From contig NC_135549.1 in the NCBI RefSeq assembly GCF_964340395.1, positions 26,109,342 to 26,173,341 on the forward strand: a DNA stretch of 64,000 bases. Reading direction: 5' to 3'. The position numbers and the translations under genes were made by a program. Of this stretch, positions 1 through 11,944 are shown piece after piece. Under the pieces are notes generated by a model that made no database searches, had not been told where the DNA came from, and was given only the letters and a program-made list of their open reading frames with translations. Numbering within the stretch: the first letter of the stretch is position 1; each line of letters starts with the position of its first letter. Source of the DNA: Glandiceps talaboti (taxonomy: Eukaryota; Hemichordata; Enteropneusta; Spengelidae).

Positions 1-1250
1 GACCACGACTGCGTAGTCCTCTCTCTTTTGTTACAACTGTAGTTCACAGATATCGGTTATTTACCGATCAGTTATTGTACCATTTGGCAAACTTGTTGTT
101 TGGGCAGGTCAAAGCAATGGCGGATTTTCGCTGTCCAACAAGGAAACCATTTTCAGATACCATGTCTAATCGAAGTGTATGTTGATATGTGGGACAGAAA
201 AAAATCCCCAGCGTGAACGTTTTAGAGTGGTTTTGCTAATCCAGGACCATATTCTGTTTTGTGTGGTATTCACACCCACAAGTCACCAAAATACTCCATA
301 TTTTCTTATCATTTATTGATTTAATGAAAATGCCGGGTGAAAGTACCTACCCAGTCGTGATTAGACCCACGTCGGGGTTTCCGTGTCAGTTTTTCATTTG
401 AGGAGACTCGAGCATCAGGCAGCAGATGTGGAAATGTCGTGGTTTTATATTTTAGTGATAGAGACGTGATTGCTTTCTTGATTGTTGAAACATGAAAGAA
501 GCCCTTGTTGAGCTGAGGAGAAAACACTGTCCTAAATTATCCCCCCATATATACCTTCATGATTAACCCAAACCATTTCTTAAACCATAGACCCTACACA
601 AACATTCCTGTAGGGGCTATGGTTAAACTGATAAGCTTACATCAATATTATTCAAAGCCATGCTAAATAATGTGACTATCACAGTATCACTTGTTAAGTA
701 TCAGACCATGGAGGTACATATACATGTACTTCCATGATCAGACAATGCAGTGTGGCTGAGGAGGAATTTTCAGTAATCACATCACAATGAACCAATCAAC
801 TCTTTTCTGTCAATGTCTTCATATTATTACATATATACCAGAGTTGACTAAAATTGGTGTGCATACATAGTACGAGTGGTATTTTCACTGAAGTGCAATA
901 CCGAATGCGTTATTACATACCTGTATACAAATGAGACTGTTTTCCATATATTTTTTATTGTGTATCATCATTTTATTTGGGAACCCTGGTAAAGTGACTT
1001 GGAAATCCTTACTGACAAAAACACTATGTATATGCTATGAAAGTAGTACAATTAAAATCATTGAACCCGAAACAGCATGTCAATTGGCTAGACATTAATC
1101 TTACTTGAACAGTGCTGTATTTTAGTGTATGGCTTTACAAAAACCTTACCAACAGTGTTGTATTTTAGTGTATGACTCTACAAAAAAACCCAACAACAAC
1201 TGGGAAGAGGGGTATCAGTGGCCAGCTCTGGTAGGGGTGTGTGGCCGGTG
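1..1250. other. Non-coding left edge, no gene recognised
   Basis: No reading frame here resembles a known protein. The stretch may contain the upstream untranslated exon(s) of the NRF1 gene, because the first NRF1 coding exon is preceded by a splice acceptor, but I cannot place that exon. The only clear structure is a short hairpin at 580-627 (two 19-nt arms, about 10-nt loop) and a smaller palindrome near 708-737. Confidence 0.5.
580..627. repeat. Short hairpin / inverted repeat
   Basis: The left arm TTAAACCATAGACCCTACA is matched by a right arm whose reverse complement is TTTAACCATAGCCCCTACA, around a loop of about ten bases. It is probably a remnant of a small fold-back element. The stem is too short for a typical animal pre-miRNA, so no RNA gene is called. 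Confidence 0.5.
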
Positions 1251-1262
1251 CTGGAAACCCCA

Positions 1263-1512
1263 GGCCCCATTTTAGACCCACTTTGACCAAAACTCAATAC
1301 CCCATTTTAGACCATTACAGGTTTTTAAAAGCGGAAAGTTTAGACCTGAAATACATTATCTTAGAAGGCAACATTTTGGGGCAATTGAAGGCAGTTACGA
1401 TTTGGTAAAGGACAATGGACCCCATTTTAGACCAAACAAAATAAAAAATAATGCATAGTGGACCCCATTTTAGACTCTTCAGCTCGAAAAAGGACCCCAT
1501 TTTAGACCAAAG
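1263..1512. repeat. Clustered CCCCATTTTAGAC motif, five copies
   Basis: The 13-base word CCCCATTTTAGAC occurs five times, at about 1265, 1302, 1422, 1463 and 1495, with irregular spacing of 32-120 bases. Flanking bases are also shared (often GGA before, CAA after). Irregular spacing argues against a simple tandem satellite; it looks like part of an interspersed repeat with internal short repeats. No function is assigned. Confidence 0.6.
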
Positions 1513-1860
1513 GGCTAGAAAACACATCCCAAGGGCAGCATGTACATATACTCAAATAAGGGGAGTAGCCCCACCCCGCAGGTATTGGTATAACAGACAA
1601 CATGGACATCCTTAGTAGTCAAGATGTACTGGGTACCAGTAGTACTTGTAGTTGGTAAAAGCACAAATTGTTGGTGTCACAAAGACATTCCCACAGCTGA
1701 AGGCCCATTGATTCAGTCTGATGTTCTCACATGGGCCCTGTCTTATTAGTGGAGTCATGTGCATGATGTGGTCAGTTGTTTGCTCAGGACCAGCTTTTTC
1801 TATAGCTCTATCAGACAACAGTTTCATTATCAAGTTTTCATATTTATCCAAGATAGGCCT

Positions 1861-3384
1861 TTAAGGTAGACGGGGAAGAACCGCTGGCCGACCGCTGCCG
1901 ATTGCAGGCCCTTAGATCTGTAACAATTACTAACATACATTGTTGACTTCACATGCCACTCATATCGAAATTTGCCGTTTAATTTTCATGAAACTTCGAA
2001 TACAGACTTAAAAATACCTAGTGAATCGATGTATGAAAAAATAATTGCTTGGTAGAAGCGATTTTCTTTACAAAAACGTCAAATTTGGTCAAGATTTGGG
2101 GAAAAAATCGGCGAAAATTTCGGCGAGCGTTTCCTGTAAATGTATTTGCCGTACACCCTGAACTATGACCTAGACACATTCAAAACAACATACTCTATCG
2201 ATGTTTTATAGAAAATAGATGAATTTCCAATTAATTCTTAGTAAAAACTATGAAAATGGTGCATTTTTGAGTCCAAACGATGTCATTTTCAAGTCCCAGG
2301 CGAAATCACGTAAATCTGTAACGAGTGATCCGATTGAAAAGCGAGTGCCAAACATCGATAGGTCAGAGTCTGAAGAATTACCATAGAACTACGTTATCAT
2401 CCGGGTACTTCCCGCTAACACGCAAAGTTGGGTCAAAGGATTAGTCCGAACGTGAAAAAATCTTGCCGAACGAAGCCGAAGATGACGTTTTTAATAAATA
2501 TTCATGAGATGTTACGGGTGGCGCCATGATAATGGAGTGGAATGCGGAAGTAGGTCTCTGCATAACGGATCGCCCGATAGTGCATTGGTTATGACATCGC
2601 GGGAATTTTGAAACATTAGTGCAGTAAATAAGATTTTTTTTGTCAGGAATGACAATTCTTGAGTATATTTTGGTAAAGGAGCATGAATATTGGACTAAAA
2701 TGTTCCTCCTCTTTGACTGGCCGTGGTGGGACGTGAGCATGGACAATTTGACATATGCAAATAAGTTCAAAGTCCAAAACACTTCGTGCTGTCACAGGGT
2801 AAAGGACCAATGATCAATTTTGTACTCGCGATTTTCCGGATTCTATACAATTTCTAATATTATTTTCTGTATATTTCAAATAAAGTTTTAAATACTGTTT
2901 CCTCTTACTGTTTTTTTTATTTCCTACCTGATATCAATGTCTTATCTGAGTTTATCAGATTTGCATTAATTAGTAGCTTGCTAGAACAAACTCACTATTT
3001 GCCCAAATTAACGCATTATACCGTGAGTGTAAACATCTACTGATACGACTAATGCCTAGTAATGGTAATTACCATTTAGTCGGATCAGTAGATGTTTACA
3101 CTCACGGCATAATGCGTTAATTTGGGCAAATAGTGAGTTTGTTCTAGCAAGCTACTAATTAATGCAAAGCTGATAAACTCAGATAAGACATTGATATCAG
3201 GTAGGAAATAGAAAAAAAACAGTGAGAGGAAACAGTATTTCAAACTTTATTTGAAATATACAGAAAATAATATTAGAAATCCGGAAAATCGCGAGTACAA
3301 AATTGATCATTGGTCCTTTACCCTGTGGTGCTGTGTCGGATTACGTCGTAAATAGTCAAGGCGATTCTTCCCCGTGTACCTTAA
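1861..3384. mobile_element. TTAA-flanked non-autonomous DNA transposon
   Basis: A TTAA at each end (1861-1864 and 3381-3384) bounds a body of about 1.5 kb. Its ends are inverted: the left end begins GGTAGACGGGGAAGAA and the reverse complement of the right end begins GGTACACGGGGAAGAA. A duplicated TTAA target is characteristic of piggyBac-type insertion, although the terminal bases are not the usual CCY of that family, so the superfamily is open. No transposase frame is present, hence non-autonomous. A second element (2793-3327) is nested inside. The insertion ends about 200 bases before the first NRF1 coding exon, in its 5' intron or flank. Confidence 0.7.
2793..3327. mobile_element. Nested fold-back element with ~260-bp arms
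   Basis: Two nearly identical inverted arms (about 2793-3052 and 3075-3327) surround a spacer of about 22 bases that is itself centred on the palindrome AATGGTAATTACCATT. The ends read CACAGGGTAAAGG and its inverse. The 7-base direct repeat GTGCTGT lies immediately outside both ends (2786-2792 and 3328-3334), as expected for a target-site duplication. Only scattered differences separate the arms, so the insertion looks young. It lies wholly within the TTAA-flanked element, so it inserted second. The superfamily is not clear. Confidence 0.75.
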
Positions 3385-3595
3385 ACAGGAAAATGTCAAA
3401 CCTGTACACACTTACATGTACTTGCAAAATTATACACATAAAATGAGTGATCACATCTGCACACAGGACACACTATTCCTGTCAATCATTTTTAGAAATG
3501 TAAATATTTTAGTTAATGGAGAGAATTTGCCACAAGGCTCTCCTAAACTGTATGAAATAAAATCATTTGATCTATTTTTTGTATGTAGTGTATAA

Positions 3596-6500
3596 ATGAT
3601 GTCTGCAACTATTATGATGTCGGATGACGTGAGTGAACCGTCATCGCCGGAGAGTACGCCGTTTGATGACACAGACTTGCTGAGTTCTAGTTGTACAGAC
3701 GATGTGACGGCTCAGCTGGCAGCTGCAGGTAAGGACACAGTCATAGAAACAGTTTGCACATGTATATCATTTCATGTATATGGGTAAAGTACTGTTGTCT
3801 GCTAGTCTAGTGAGATGGTTCTCTCAACAGCTGGGGTGTAATTGTAAAGAGGGCGTTAAATATTTTATGTATGAATATTTGGGCAGCTATGATGCTTTCA
3901 ATGAAATAAATTTAGATATTTGCCGTGCAATTGTTTCAGGAACAAATTTTACCATTTCAGTTATAAAGTTATAAATATATACATGTACAACATGAGGTCA
4001 GCTTAATGTACAATATATATTATTGTATATATATGTATACATGTATGTACTTGTAGCAGATAGATTTTTGATGTGTCAGTGGAAAAATATGCGTATGGCT
4101 TGCAAGAATGACCAATGCCTGTGTCTGTATTCGCTCATAATTGTGTAAACTGAGCTTGCTGAATTTATGTTATCTGTGAAATTATAATCTAAGGGATGAC
4201 CGCACGACGTCACACAAGCTCACCAAGTGAACTTCATTCATTTAGGGGGGGGGGGGGATCTGGCGTCAATGCGATTGCTGAACTTCATTTTTGCACTTCT
4301 AACCTAACCTAATTTTGATCATGGTTTGCATCGTATATATAAACATGTGATGTCGCACGTGGTCTTGTGAATGTTCATTGGGGGGGGGGGGGGGGGGGGG
4401 GGTTGTCCTAAATGAACGATGTTTGTTCATTGAGCTTGTGTGACATTGTGCGATCGTCCATAAGTATGTACAAGTTCTTAGTTTCACAAATTTTAAATAT
4501 GACTTTACAGAGCCAATTTGAATGCATCCAAAACTACAATATTGCAAAAACAAAAATATTATAAAACTGGCTTTTTAGGAGTAATGTTGACACCCTAAAA
4601 CACTGACAGTACATTTTTATAAATTTTGAGATATTTCAAAACCATTCTTCAAAACATAACTTTAGCTCTGTTTCTATGTCTATCATCTACAGGGCCTATA
4701 GGAGTTGCTGCAGCTGCTGCCATAGCAACAGGTAAAAAGAGGAAGCGACCCCATTCGTTTGAAACAAATCCATCCATTAGAAAGAGACAGCAAACCAGAT
4801 TGTTAAGGTATGTATCATCGTATTTTCTGACAGTCTAATGATAATTTATTTGTAACATCCTGAATAGCCAGGATTTGAATTTTAACTTCTGGGATTGGTA
4901 GTCAGATTTAGCCAAGTGAATTGTTTCAGACACAGTTTTCTATTGATTTTCTTTGGTCCAACTAGATCACGATCTTTTATGAATTTGGTAGTCTTGATAG
5001 AATATTTATTAGTCTATGTGTCCTAGACTACTGCTAATTTGGTAGTCTAGATAGAATATTTATTAGTCTATGTGTCCTAGACTACTGCTAATTTGGTAGT
5101 CTAGATAGAATATTTATTAGTCTATGTGTCCTAGACTACTGCTAATTTGGAAGTCTAGATAGAATATTTAGTAGTCTATGTGTCCTGGACTACTGCTAAT
5201 TTGGAAGTCTAGATATAATGTTTAGTAGTCCTGGACTGCTGCTAAGTTTGTAGTGTTGATACAATGTTTAGTAGTGTATGTGTCCTGAACTACAGCCAAT
5301 TTGTAGTCTTTGCATTGTTCAGTAGTCTTTGCCGTGGACCTCTGCCAACATATACATGTAGTACTGTTGGTATTGTTTAGAACCATACCTCAGCTAAACC
5401 AAAGTCATGTTGTCAAAGTGAATGATGTTTTACAAAGTAGACAGTACTTGTAATGCATGTTTGGGTGAAAGACATACAAAATGTACATACAGGTATATTA
5501 AAGACAACTTTATAAATGTTCAACTGTTTTGATCCTTAATCAAGCATTTGACAGTGAAATACTAATGAGTCAGGTATCTAAGGGTCCCAAAATTGACAAA
5601 GTGAGCATAAAAGTGCTCAACGCTCACTTTGTTGAAATGGCAAACTGAGCATGGAACTGCATGTGAAAGTGCTCAATGCTCACTTTGTCAAGGTGTCAGT
5701 GAGTATAGTTTCTTACTTGTTTGTGGTGTAGTGTAGTAGTCTTTCACATGTAGGAGCATTGAGCATTTCTATGCACAGTTTGACGCTCACTTTGCCATTT
5801 TGGGCAGTGAGTGTTGAGGACTTTTATGCGTACTTTACGCTTGACCCACCCTAACATGGTTGCTGTACACTCAATGGTTCTCATGGGATCTCGCGCGATC
5901 TGCAGCGAGACGGAAGATGTCTTATTTCGGGACCCTAACATACCTCAGTGTGTTGTAAATAGATGTATACTATTGATACACCTGTTAATAATATCAAGAT
6001 GATAGAAGAGTTTATAGAGTTACATGTACCTGTCATAACATTGTCTGTTACAGGAAACTGAAGGCTACTATTGATGAGTACACAACCCGTGTTGGTCAGC
6101 AAGCCTGTGTTATTGTCTGCTCACCTGGCAAACCAAATGCTTCATTTAAAGTGTTCGGTGCAGCTCCTCTTGAGAGTGTGGTAAGTACACATACTGAATG
6201 TCACTGTCGGTGTGTCACTCAAACTGAAACAAGTTTACTGAGTTTCACTGCAGTGTAAACTGCAACAGCTTTTGCTGCATGTGCTTTCATGATTTAATGT
6301 TGTTAGATGTAAGAATGCAGGTAGCAGATCAGTTGCTAGCTCATTCCATTCATTACCATTGCAGCAAAATTCAAACTTGTTTAATTAACGTTGGATTGGT
6401 CCAGTGAAATGTAAAATAGTTTGAAAGTTAACTTTTACAGGATTTCCTTGTATATATGGGAGTGTAGGTTCTCTTCTGCATGTTGATTACACCAAAAGTG

Positions 6501-9500
6501 GTAGTCCTTACCTGGACTTTTTTTGAAAAAAAAACCATCACTAAAACTATTTATGATAAATAAAGTCGTCTACTTTGAGTGATGTACAACAGATTATTAC
6601 CGTAAATACTGTAGAGAAAAAAAACACACTACAAAAGTAGCAAGAAAGAAACATGAGCCTCATTGATGTATCGTACATTCACATACTGGTCTTTGTATGG
6701 TGAATACAGTTTAGGATTTGAGAATCTTCAGAAAACAGGGCACACTGAAATTGTAATAATTATAGTGTGTGTGTGTGTGTGTGACTCAATGGTGTTAGTA
6801 ACTCTATGTGAATGGTATGACAAGATTTACCCTTACATCATACATGTGTAGTTTACTGTTGAAAATGGCAACACTGACTTTGTTTTCCAAAGTGTGATCC
6901 CTGTCAGGGTGTCTGACTTGATTGTACATGTATTTACTAAGGTTGGAGGATGTTTGTGATTGTGTCTGCACATTCCATGTGGGAGTGTTCCGTGTTCATA
7001 TTCTGTTGTGGAAAGCTTATTATTGGTAATAGTTACACACATTATTATTAGTAATACAAATCGTCTTCTTATTCTCCACTACTAGGTACGCAATTGTCGC
7101 AATGTGATTATGTCAGAACTGGAAAATGCATTAGCACAGCAGGCCCCAGCACCACAACCTGAAAATTCTAATCTTCATGAACTACCACCATTGGTCATTG
7201 ATGGAATTCCAACACCTGTAGACAAAATGACACAAGCACAACTACGTGCATTCATTCCAATGATGTTGAAGTATTCTACTGGCAGAGGAAAGCCAGGCTG
7301 GGGTAAAGAATCATGTAGACCTGTATGGTGGCCATCAGATTTACCATGGGCTAATGTCAGAAGTGATGCTAGGAGTGAGGAACAGAAACAAAAAGTAAGT
7401 ATGAGTGTCTGGAACCAAATATAGCACTCCTTGTACAATTTCAGTTCAGTTCAATATTATGAACTTGTGAAAGAATCAGTCATGGGTTATTTTTCTGGTC
7501 AGTGGCACATTTTTAATGTGTGGTTTGTAGTACTAACAAGACTCATATAGAATATAACTTCAATATCAGCTGCACTCTATGCACAATTGTACCATAATCA
7601 TGATACAGATACCATTGTCTTACCACTTATGGTTTTGGTTCATTAGAGAGTTAACAAATGCTATAACTATTAGTACTTGAAGACGACTATGTGCTCAAAG
7701 AAGACTATCTTTGCAGCATATGAATGGACAATCTGATTCAAATCTTATGTGTCGAAAACAGCCAGATGCCCTTATTTTATTTACCTCTGTTTCCATCGTG
7801 TTGTGACTTTTTTTTATCAACAATACTGGTCCATGACCTGTTATCCCATCTACAAATGTATGGTGTCAGTAGTCCAGTTCCTATACAGTATTGCTACGAT
7901 TTAGACCTCCACTCACATAATGGTTTAAAGATGACATTGGCATCCATGGTCAGGTGTTAAACCATATCTTTGCACTGTGACAAACAGATGTTGTTGTGTT
8001 ATTAGTTAAACAAAATAACTTCAGTATCAGTAACACTTTACATCAAGTGACTCACTGTACACCTGTTAGTACCGTGAAGTTCAACATAATTGCCCCATCT
8101 TTGTCGTCTTGTAACAAAACAGGTGTCATGGACACATGCTCTGAGAACCATTGTGAAGAACTGCTACAAACACCATGGCAGAGAAGACCTGCTGATAGAG
8201 TTTGCTGATGATCCTGGAACCACTCAGCAGACGACAACACAACACATAGTTCAACCACACACAGTTTTACAAACTATCAATAACCCAGATGGTACTGTCT
8301 CACTTATACAAGTCGACCCAGGAACGTCAGTGGCAACACTTACGTCGGCAGATGTGGCAGTGGCCCACCAAGTACGACTTACACAGGTATGTTGTATTTA
8401 CTGTACATTACCATGGCAAACATACTATCACAAAAGTAAGATAGACACAAACTAAAACTATTGTTGTTGCATGTAGTCGATTACACATTAAGTTGGTGAT
8501 AGCAGTGCTTTTGTTATGTGGATATTATCACCGTGTAATTAAAGTCCCCAGAAATGAGATGGAGTGTGTCACCACTTGAGAAGAAAAAACGCTACCAGAG
8601 TAGTGCAGATATACTGTGAATGTAATTACATCAATGGCCATTGATTCACTTTATCAACAGTAATAGTTTTAGTTTGTGTCTGTCTTAGCTTGTTGACACT
8701 ACATCTGCTATTGTTGGTAGAGTCAGTGAATTTCATATCGATGTATTTTATGCCTTCTTCACAGGCTAGTCACATGCTAAATAAAGGAAAATATAGGTAG
8801 TAACACACTTTTTGGTAAGATTTTCACCTTACACAGATCTACCATACAGTAGAACTTCACAGAAAATATAGGCAATTGACAATATGTCCTTTGCAATAAT
8901 GATCTTATCAGCCATCTTATCAAGGAGTGATCAGAATAGTTCTCCCTGTGCAATGAAGAAAATAGACAGACAGTGGTGCACATGTACATTTATTCATTCT
9001 ATTTTATCTTATACAACATAAGTGTGACAAATCAATACAACATTTCACTTGGCAGCACCACAACAGTAATTCCCAGGCAGAAGCCACCCAGGCCGTCGCC
9101 ACCCTAGCAGAGGTTGCTGCAGCCACACAAAGTGAAGTTGCTTTACCGCAGGCACCCCAGGCCACACCAGTAGCTGTCGATATCAACGGTGCTGCAGCGG
9201 CTGAAGCTGTAGCGACATTAGCTGAAGCCACTCTCTCAGAAGGAGGTCAGATCATGTTGTCTGGTGATGCAGCGGCGGCTGTAGGGGCGTTAGCAGGCAT
9301 TCATGATGCCACCTCGCAAGGTAGGTCTACGACTCATAATCTGAGGATTTAAAACTTGGAGGCACTTTGGTGTTGAATTGTATTTCTACCAATACTGTAA
9401 CTGTCAGTGTGGTGATGTCTTGACGATGTTCATTATTCAACTGCATCTTTGTCTCTGATTTTCACATGGTACATTCACATACAAACCAAGTCACAGTGGT

Positions 9501-10630
9501 TTGTTGTCAGGAGCAACATGGTATTAGATATCAAACAATATCACATGATGTAAATTAATCAGACATTTTTACATATTTCTTTTTAAGATTGTTATATGAC
9601 TCAGGCGTTACACGTTTGTTTATAGCTTCTTGTGGAATGGCCAAGCAAATCACAGACATATGTACCTGAACAAGTTCATGAGTTCCCTGATAAAGTATTG
9701 AAAAAGTAAAATCGGAACTACATATATATGTACTTGATCTTGAATGCATGTTGTAAAATGCTGGGATAAGGTCATTTTGCTTTCTGTATCATTGTATGCC
9801 TCATTTATGGTGTAAAATCTGCCTCAAAACAGCACCCCTACATGTAGTAGCCATAATGTGCAATCTTTCATCTTTCTAATATAAACCAGAATAGAGTATT
9901 ACATAGAATAGTCTTAACAGGCCCATGTTAGATTAGATTTGAATGAGAACAATAATTGTCTAAAGTTTTAGAAATGGTGATCCCAACAAAAGAATGATCC
10001 CATGTAATTCTTACGACTCCACTGATAAGATAATGCTAATGTAAGAACCTGGGATTGAATCATGGGCCTTTAAACCTACATGTAACCAAATTCAAGGCAT
10101 ATCAAACATAAGTCTACAATTTCCACAAAGTACCTTTACCTCTGGTCAGTAAACACTTGTATATTTATCAAGTTAGGGTATGTCCATTTTTTTTTATAAA
10201 CTCTGTAATTTTTGGGTACTAGGTACATAGAAATTTGTACGTAGAATCATATCTTTATATCTCTCTAATTGGATTTATAGGGGGTATGGTTACTATCCCA
10301 GTCTCCATGTACCAGACTGTTGTCACAAGCATTGCAAACTCACAACAACAACAACAGCAGCAGCAACAACAGCAGCAACAACAACAACAGCACCATCATC
10401 AACAGCAGCAACAACAACAGCAGCAGCAGCAGCATCAACAGCAGCAACATCAACAACACCAAGCCCACCAGGAGCAATCACAAGAACAGCAGCAACATCA
10501 ACAAAGGCAAGAAGGTGTGCCGCAAGTTGCCATGGTGCCAAACACTACCCAAGCCAGCGAAATGGACCACTCAGATGTTCCCGTTGCTACACATGCCGTA
10601 GAGGTGGTCACATTAGAACAGGCTCAGTAG
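3596..10630 (+). CDS. NRF1: Nuclear respiratory factor 1 (NRF1) transcription factor
   Basis: Seven coding exons join in phase with GT-AG borders: 3596-3728, 4693-4807, 6054-6180, 7086-7394, 8123-8386, 9056-9320 and 10281-10630, giving a predicted 520 residues (human NRF1 is about 500). NRF1 is a nuclear homodimeric activator that binds GC-rich palindromes of nuclear genes for respiratory-chain and mitochondrial functions. Visible landmarks: an acidic Ser-rich N-terminus (SSPESTPFDDTDLL), the basic nuclear-localisation/DNA-binding segment (KKRKRPHSFE, NPSIRKRQQTRLLR), the conserved core (DKMTQAQLRAFIPMMLKYS, GRGKPGWGKESC), and a C-terminal activation region with VTIPVSMYQTVVTS and the terminal VEVVTLEQ. 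The start is chosen because an in-frame TAA directly precedes the ATG in an exon that begins after a good acceptor at 3587-3588, implying an upstream non-coding exon. Compared with vertebrates the protein lacks about 30 N-terminal residues and gains a poly-Gln/His tract. Confidence 0.95.
3729..4692 (+). other. NRF1 intron 1 (between coding exons 1 and 2)
   Basis: This phase-1 intron runs from donor AG|GTAAGG to acceptor CTACAG. It has no coding content. It hosts an inverted-repeat element with two long G runs (separate entry). Confidence 0.85.
4193..4461. mobile_element. MITE-like inverted repeat containing two poly-G tracts
   Basis: The left end, about 50 bases from GGATGACCGCACGACGTCAC through CATTCATTTAG, matches the reverse complement of the right end (GGACGATCGCACAATGTCAC and on). 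Each arm abuts a G homopolymer on the same strand: 13 G at 4245-4257 and 23 G at 4380-4402. TA dinucleotides flank both ends, compatible with a TA target duplication. No coding capacity is seen. It sits in NRF1 intron 1. Confidence 0.6.
4983..5340. repeat. 54-bp tandem repeat, about six units
   Basis: The phrase TTGGTAGTCT starts at 4985, 5039 and 5093 and, with small changes, again near 5147 and 5201, so the period is 54 bases. Units carry ATAGAATATTTATTAGTC, then CTATGTGTCCTAGACTACTG. The first three or four copies are almost identical; the later ones decay and lose bases. It is intronic, so an expansion would not change the protein. Confidence 0.85.
5579..5940. mobile_element. MITE-like element with AGGGTCCC/GGGACCCT ends
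   Basis: AGGGTCCC at the left and GGGACCCT at the right form short inverted ends. Internally the sequence is rich in inverted and direct copies of AAAGTGAGC / GCTCACTTTG and GTGCTCAA. These make several alternative hairpins. No open frame is present. The boundaries are approximate and the family is not identified. Confidence 0.45.
6181..7085 (+). other. NRF1 intron 3
   Basis: This phase-0 intron (donor GTG|GTAAGT, acceptor CACTACTAG) has a short (GT)n tract near 6765 and no other recognisable feature. Confidence 0.85.
7395..8122 (+). other. NRF1 intron 4
   Basis: This phase-0 intron separates EEQKQK from VSWTHALRTIVKNC inside the conserved DNA-binding core. Donor AAA|GTAAGT, acceptor AAAACAG. 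I see nothing else in it. Confidence 0.85.
8387..9055 (+). other. NRF1 intron 5
   Basis: Phase-0 intron, donor CAG|GTATGT, acceptor CTTGGCAG. A possible weaker in-frame donor lies 15 bases upstream (CAA|GTACGA), which would shorten the preceding exon by five codons. No other feature is seen. Confidence 0.8.
9321..10280 (+). other. NRF1 intron 6
   Basis: Phase-1 intron, donor AAG|GTAGGT, acceptor GGATTTATAG. No repeat or coding feature is recognised. Confidence 0.8.
10341..10512 (+). repeat. CAR/CAY trinucleotide tract coding poly-Gln/His in NRF1
   Basis: Mixed CAA and CAG codons with blocks of CAC/CAT give runs of glutamine interrupted by histidine, then a Gln-rich tail ending near QRQEG. 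It lies in the last coding exon between the conserved VVTSIANSQ and VPQVAMVPN. The mixed codons suggest a tract that is old or is stabilised against slippage. The reading frame stays open through it. Confidence 0.9.
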
Positions 10631-11944
10631 ATAACTATTCTGCCAATTTTATTCCAAGAGTTCATTGACTATTTATTGAACAATTTTTGTCGTTGCAGCT
10701 GTTGCTGGCCACAATTAAAAGCTGTGTACGTGTGTGTCTCACAAACATGTACTTTGTTTGCGTGTCATTGAAATTGTACAAATTCAAAATGACCCAGCAG
10801 CTTCTTTCAAATTGTCCAAACAAACAGCACAGATGTATGTATATATATTTTTTTATAATGGTCAAGTGAGACATTTGTTTTTATTATTCATTTTTGAAAT
10901 AGTACATGTTCTGTGGTGTGAATACTTGGAACAGTTCTTTTGAAATGAATGTGGTCATTCAAAGTTGAGGATTCAAATATAAGATTATCTGGCTATTGTT
11001 ATGTAAGACACATTCTTATGACGCAATCATATTTTGTAAAAATGGCTGTCTTTGGCAAAAGCTGCTTGCCATATTTTCACTTATTGCCAGGGTTGATGAC
11101 GTTGCTGACTTCAGCTTGTCCTGTTAAGTGGTAAGTTATCTAGCATTGACAATCGAAACAGAACCCCCCCCCTCCCTCCCTCCCTCCCCACACACACACC
11201 CAGCTGTACTGTACACAGACATAGAATCTCACCCCTTGTAATATTTGACCTGTTTCTGTTTATGCATGATTTGCTTTTAAATCAATGAATGAATGAATGA
11301 TAAAAAGGGGGAAAAATGAGATGTTACAGTATTCAACTGTATTGACGCAAAACTTCAATTTGTATAACAGTTACAATCTTTTATTCTCAGTAATAGTTAC
11401 ATTTGTATACACATACTATAATATTCTCCTAGTGTTAGTGTTCCAGATTTCCCACATTGACCAGGACAATTCAGTTAAGAGATGCATATATAAATATTTG
11501 ATACGAGTTGCTGACCTAAGGCTAACACTATTTTTGTATCACTATCCCGCAAATCAGAAGGTTAAATTAATCTAGATATGAATAGTAAACACAGTCAAAC
11601 CACTGCTATAGTGATGAAATGCATGTGTCTTTCGTAAACCAAGCAGTCACATTATCACCCATCTCCTGTCAAATTTGTTTCCAGTGGCAGCTATCATTAT
11701 GCAAGCATACAGACATAAGAGATACTTTTGTAAAGAGGAGTCACTGCTCATCCTAAAGGAAGTATTAATATCAAATTGTTTTTCTCAGTTTTAAAGTTGA
11801 AATGCAGGTTTTTGTTCGCAAACCTAAGACAGTTACTATTTTATCAGTTTTAGTTTTCATTGTTTTGTTTGTGTGTTGATATGCATTTAACATCACAATA
11901 ATTGTAAAGAAAACCAAAGTAGAAATATGACCTAAGCAGTTCAA

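Larger units (their letters stand above)
4808..6053 (+). other. NRF1 intron 2 with tandem repeat and inverted element
   Basis: This phase-2 intron runs from donor AAG|GTATGT to acceptor TGTTACAG. It contains a 54-bp tandem array and a second inverted-repeat element (both entered separately). No coding potential beyond the flanking exons is seen. Confidence 0.85.

Noticed and set aside
321-527. Minus-strand frame with SNHDWVGTF, faintly like a C2 domain of copines
   Set aside because: Only a few residues agree and nothing around them matches; no splice context.
1612-1863. Minus-strand frame of about 80 codons ending at the TTAA element
   Set aside because: Removing the element in silico does not extend the frame, there is no ATG at the start, and no family is recognised.
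4983-5340. Possible CRISPR-like array
   Set aside because: The whole 54-bp unit is repeated without unique spacers, and the genome is animal.
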